Under the pieces are notes generated by a model, which was given only the letters and a program-made list of their open reading frames with translations, was not told where the DNA came from and searched no databases. A stretch of 44,691 nucleotides of DNA, from positions 1-44,691 of the forward strand of contig CAADGU010000239.1 in the NCBI GenBank assembly GCA_900696625.1. Direction: 5' to 3'. Shown here piece by piece: positions 41,752 to 44,691 of this stretch. The DNA is from an uncultured Chloroflexota bacterium (GTDB lineage Bacteria > Chloroflexota > Anaerolineae > Promineifilales > Promineifilaceae). The number at the start of each line of letters is the position of its first letter. Positions within the stretch are counted from its first letter, which is position 1. The position numbers and the translations under genes were made by a program.

Positions 41752-42768
41752 TTATGAACTTCGGTAAGCCATGACGATTTCGGCCATGACGGATAGGGCG
41801 ATTTCTTCGGGGGTCACGGCCGTGATGTTCAGACCAATCGGCGCGTGAATACGGCTGATCTGGTTGGCCGTGATGCCCATTTCTTGCAGGCGGGCCACTC
41901 GTTTGGCGTGGGTTTTGCTGCTGCCCAACGCGCCAATGTAAAAGGCCGGGCTGTTCAGCACCACTTCCAAGGCGGGATCGTCAATTTTGGGGTCGTGGGT
42001 GAGCAGGGCCACGGCCGTTTCCGGCGTCACCTCCACCTCGGCAAATGCTTTGTTCGGCCAGGCCTGGATCAATTTGTCCACGTGTGGGAAACGGGCTTCG
42101 CTGCCAAAGGCGCGGCGCGGGTCTATGACGGTGGTCTGGAAACCCAATACTTTGGCGTACTGCGTCAGAGCCACGGCAATATGTACCCCGCCGACCATGA
42201 TGAGGGTGGGCGACGGCCGTACCGTGTCCACAAACACCTCTACCTCATCCGTCAACTGCACCCGCTGCGGCGACTGCAACTTCTTCTCGGCGGCCAGGGC
42301 CAGCGCGTCTAGTTCAGGGCCGAGTGTGCCCAGGGTACGGCCGTCGCGCGCCACCGTCAGCTTTTGCCCCACCGTGCCTTCCGGCCCACGAATGATGGTG
42401 ATAGACGCGCCCGCTTTGTCCTGGGTGATCAATTCGTGCATCAGGGCGTAGGCGTTGGCGTTCAACGCCTCGACAAAAATTTCAATGGTGCCGCCGCAGG
42501 CCAGCCCCACATCCCAGGCGGTCTCGTCGGCCACGCCGAAGTGGAGCAGTTTGGCACGGCCGTTTGCCAATGCCGCCACCGCTTCCTCAAAAACCGCCCC
42601 CTCCACACAACCGCCAGAGACAGAGCCAGCCATACGGCCGTCGGGCGTCACCGCCATCTTGGCCCCCTCTTTGCGCGGCGCCGACCCCCACGTCTGCACC
42701 ACCGTCGCCAGGGCAATTGGCAGGTTCTCAGCCTGCCATCTGTTGATGTCAGAAATTACCTCTTGCAT
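41752..42768 (-). CDS. XdhC/CoxF family molybdenum-hydroxylase maturation factor
   Basis: A 338-residue protein of the XdhC family, which sulfurates and inserts the molybdenum cofactor into xanthine- or CO-dehydrogenase-type enzymes. The N-terminal domain has ALATVVQTWGSAPRKEGAKM, SVSGGCVEG and GLACGGTIEIF, with conserved cysteines; the C-terminal Rossmann domain has LIMVGGVHIAVAL, then VIDPRRAF, YIGALGSSKTHAKR and IHAPIGL. ATG 42768 with GGAG upstream is preferred over the ATG at 42795, which lies in a repeat. CoxE is encoded 0.8 kb away on the same strand. Confidence 0.9.
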   Translation of the reverse strand: MQEVISDINRWQAENLPIALATVVQTWGSAPRKEGAKMAVTPDGRMAGSVSGGCVEGAVFEEAVAALANGRAKLLHFGVADETAWDVGLACGGTIEIFVEALNANAYALMHELITQDKAGASITIIRGPEGTVGQKLTVARDGRTLGTLGPELDALALAAEKKLQSPQRVQLTDEVEVFVDTVRPSPTLIMVGGVHIAVALTQYAKVLGFQTTVIDPRRAFGSEARFPHVDKLIQAWPNKAFAEVEVTPETAVALLTHDPKIDDPALEVVLNSPAFYIGALGSSKTHAKRVARLQEMGITANQISRIHAPIGLNITAVTPEEIALSVMAEIVMAYRSS

Positions 42769-42790
42769 GGATTTCTCCGGTTTTCCAACT

Positions 42791-42872
42791 GTCATTCCGA
42801 GGTCTTCCGAGGAATCTTTCTACTGCCTGCCCTGTAGAGATTCCTCATTCCGAAGACTTCATTCGGAATGAC
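42791..42872. repeat. 82-bp inverted repeat (GTCATTCCGA ends)
   Basis: GTCATTCCGA (42791-42800) and TCGGAATGAC (42863-42872) are perfect ends; inside, GAGGAATC and GATTCCTC, and CTAC and GTAG, pair as well. It lies between xdhC and nth, in the same transcript direction. Its sequence type (GTCATTCCGA, AGATTCCTC) resembles dispersed repeats I know from several bacterial genomes. Confidence 0.75.
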
Positions 42873-42905
42873 ACGTCATTCGTTCCGTACTCAACTTCGC
42901 TGTTC

Positions 42906-43571
42906 TCACCGATAAGATTTTACACCCACGCGCGGGCACATGTCGAAGAGGGGACAGGTGGAACAACGCGGGATGTTGCCCTGGCAAATGTGTTTGCCGA
43001 ATGGTACAAGCAGCCGGTTGATCTCGATCCAATATTTCTTTGGCAGCTTTTGTTCCAGGGCGGCCATTGTCTTTTCCGGGGTGTTGGCCTGCACGTAACC
43101 CCAGCGGTTGGTGACGCGGTGGACGTGAATGTCTACGCTGATGAACGGTTGGCCGCAGGCGATGCCCAACGCCAGGTTGGCACACTTGGGGCCGACGCCT
43201 TTGAAGGAGAGCATCAGCTCCCGGTCACAGGGCAGTTCACCGCCAAATTCATCTGCCACCCGTCGGGCGATGGCCTGAATTTGCGGCGCTTTGCTTTCGG
43301 CAAAGCTGCTGTCGGTGATGAGAGTGGCAATTTCGGCCGGGGTGAGATTGGCTACAGTCTGCGCGGTGCGCGCCCGTGCAAACAGCTTGTGGGCCACCGG
43401 GATGCTCACTTCGTCGTAGGTGCGAATGGAGATGATGCAGGCGATCAACTGCTCAAAAGCAGAACGATACCCTTCGTTGGCGAGTTGGAACATGGCCGCG
43501 GGTGGATACGGCCGTACCGCTTCCGCAATTCTTTCCATCACCACGTCAATATCAAAGTTCATCATTTTCAC
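42906..43571 (-). CDS. nth: endonuclease III-type DNA glycosylase
   Basis: A 221-residue HhH-GPD enzyme that removes oxidised pyrimidines and cuts the abasic site. The helix-hairpin-helix carries the catalytic K129 (KGVGPKCAN) and D147 (VDIHVHRV) follows, 18 residues apart as in E. coli Nth. The [4Fe-4S] cluster ligands C196-x6-C203-x2-C206-x5-C212 match exactly. The segment usually SxQxTD reads SIRTYD, so the usual Gln is replaced. The start is GTG 43571 or ATG 43565/43562. It begins five bases after the coxE-like stop. Confidence 0.92.
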   Translation of the reverse strand: MKMMNFDIDVVMERIAEAVRPYPPAAMFQLANEGYRSAFEQLIACIISIRTYDEVSIPVAHKLFARARTAQTVANLTPAEIATLITDSSFAESKAPQIQAIARRVADEFGGELPCDRELMLSFKGVGPKCANLALGIACGQPFISVDIHVHRVTNRWGYVQANTPEKTMAALEQKLPKKYWIEINRLLVPFGKHICQGNIPRCSTCPLFDMCPRVGVKSYR

Positions 43572-43575
43572 TCAT

Positions 43576-44691
43576 TCAGCGGTTGTTGATAAAAGCCGCC
43601 CCTTTCAGAGCGATGGGTTGGCGCGACGGCCCGAAGCCGCTGCGTGGCCGCCACGCCGTTCGCCGTTGCGCCGCCGTCACGGTTTGCAAATGCAGGGCCA
43701 AATCTTCCAGGCTGGCTAAGTTGTGGACGGGCAGGAAGTCATCAATGTGGGGCAGGGCGGCCTGCATTCCCCGCGTTAATGGCTCATATTGCGCCGAGCC
43801 AAGCAGAGGGTTGAGCCAGATGAGGCGGTGGCAGGTGCGGTGCAGCCGGGCCATTTCGCTGCGCAGCAGTTCCGGGTCGCCACGATCCCAGCCATCGCTG
43901 ATGAGCAGCACAATCGCGCCGCGTCCCAGTACGCGCCGCCCCCACTCGTAGTTGAACGTTTTCAGGGAATCGCCAATGCGGGTGCCGCCGGCCCAATCGT
44001 GGACGTGCCCGGCAACTTCGGTGAGAGCGTGATCCAGGTCACGGCCGTGTAGTTGCTGGGTGATGCGCGTCAGCCGGGTGCTGAAGATAAAGGATTCCAC
44101 CTTTTGCGTCAGGCTCTGGGCCAGACCGTAGGTGAAGTGCAGCAGCAGGCGGGTGTACTGCTCCATACTGCCGGAAATGTCGGCGATGATGATGAGCGGA
44201 CGGGGTTTAAATTTGGGTTCGCGGGAGGGCCATTCCAGCAGTTCACCGCCGTAGCGCAGGTTTTTACGCATCAGGCGGCGCAGGTCTGGCTGATGGCCGT
44301 GCCCGGCCCGCATCCGCCGCGTTTGCCGCAGCCCCAAATCCCACACCATTTGGGCCATCAGCCAGCGCACGGCCGTGAGTTCCTCCTTAGTCAGCGTGGC
44401 AAAATCCTTCTGGCGCAGCAGTTCGCGCTGGCTGTAGGTGCGGGTGATTTCGATGATCTCTTGGGTCTCTTCGTCGCCCTCTTCGGCGGCGCTGTCTCGC
44501 TCATTTTCGGCGGCGTTGATCTCTGGCTGCGGCGGGGTGATTAAGGTGGGCGGTGGCTCCTCTGGGCGAAAACTGTTTAAGTCTAGCCAGACCCCTTCAC
44601 CCGCCGGTTTGCGCCAGAAGAGGTCAAACGCCTGGTCAAAGAGAGGCAAGTCGCCCCGTTCATGCACCAGCAGGCTGCGGGCGGTGAAGTA
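43576..44691 (-). CDS. coxE: CoxE-like VWA domain protein, N-terminus beyond the window
   Basis: The frame is open to the window edge, so the first residues are missing; 371 residues are visible. The von Willebrand factor A domain carries the MIDAS motif DISGSM, a GGTRIGDSL threonine loop and LISDGWDRGD. The N-terminal half has the CoxE-type FDQAFDLFW, an acidic linker and KNLRYGGELL. CoxE works with the AAA+ protein CoxD to mature or activate aerobic CO dehydrogenase-like enzymes. nth and xdhC follow, so the right flank probably holds a coxD-type ATPase and possibly the hydroxylase subunits. Confidence 0.88.
   Translation of the reverse strand, partial: YFTARSLLVHERGDLPLFDQAFDLFWRKPAGEGVWLDLNSFRPEEPPPTLITPPQPEINAAENERDSAAEEGDEETQEIIEITRTYSQRELLRQKDFATLTKEELTAVRWLMAQMVWDLGLRQTRRMRAGHGHQPDLRRLMRKNLRYGGELLEWPSREPKFKPRPLIIIADISGSMEQYTRLLLHFTYGLAQSLTQKVESFIFSTRLTRITQQLHGRDLDHALTEVAGHVHDWAGGTRIGDSLKTFNYEWGRRVLGRGAIVLLISDGWDRGDPELLRSEMARLHRTCHRLIWLNPLLGSAQYEPLTRGMQAALPHIDDFLPVHNLASLEDLALHLQTVTAAQRRTAWRPRSGFGPSRQPIALKGAAFINNR

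Noticed and set aside
42769-42795. Nine-residue N-terminal extension of XdhC from ATG 42795
   Set aside because: That ATG lies at the edge of the 82-bp inverted repeat; ATG 42768 has a good ribosome binding site and fits the family.

Overview
The window reads as one contiguous piece of a moderately GC-rich bacterial chromosome. Gene content suggests a Chloroflexota (Anaerolineae-like) heterotroph: a eukaryotic-type Ser/Thr kinase with an extracellular sensor, many Zn-ribbon and small membrane proteins, CUT1 sugar transporters, TRAP transport, CoA-ester metabolism, menaquinone synthesis (menE) and CoxE/XdhC molybdenum-hydroxylase accessory genes. The taxon is inferred from gene content only. 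No rRNA, tRNA, CRISPR array, phage or transposase gene was seen.

Layout. 1-5.2 kb: the end of a NUDIX-like gene, a small membrane protein, then a metallo-beta-lactamase hydrolase, a hotdog thioesterase, an acyl-CoA synthetase and an alpha-methylacyl-CoA-racemase-like enzyme, which together suggest acyl-CoA catabolism. 5.3-7.6 kb: ECF sigma factor, membrane anti-sigma-like protein and a membrane-anchored c-type cytochrome. 7.6-9.4 kb (minus): AbiEii-like nucleotidyltransferase with a small partner, and YitT. 9.8-13.3 kb: a MalF/MalG-type permease pair without binding protein, and a PIG-V-like membrane glycosyltransferase. 13.4-19.5 kb: malic enzyme, cyclase, FHA/Zn-ribbon protein, Usp-like protein, an orphan Flp pilin, a double Zn-ribbon protein and two DUF5684-like paralogues. 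19.6-25.2 kb: acs, DctM/DctQ TRAP permeases, UspA and a FAH-family enzyme. 25.2-30.0 kb: an internally duplicated HlyD-type adaptor, a probable structured small RNA (6S-like), S1 protein and infA. 30.1-39.0 kb: menE, then a LacI regulator with a sugar ABC transporter and a GH31 alpha-xylosidase (xyloglucan-oligosaccharide use). 39.1-44.7 kb (minus): YciI-like protein, Ser/Thr kinase, XdhC, endonuclease III and the C-terminal part of CoxE.

The most unusual content is in the DNA itself. (1) The palindromic octamer ACGGCCGT occurs about 80 times by my eye count, where under one would be expected by chance; it resembles cyanobacterial HIP1 in behaviour but differs in sequence. (2) Many intergenic gaps hold arrays of heptamers of the form GTRANNC with inverted copies. 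Each unit contains TGA, TAA or TAG and 7 is not a multiple of 3, so three units stop all reading frames; several genes take their stop codon from such an array. (3) Two copies of a 55-bp three-way-junction element have identical geometry and compensatory changes in their hairpins. (4) A perfect TTGACA-N17-TATAAT promoter precedes a roughly 208-nt RNA with paired ends and a terminator. These four are the best candidates for undescribed biology.
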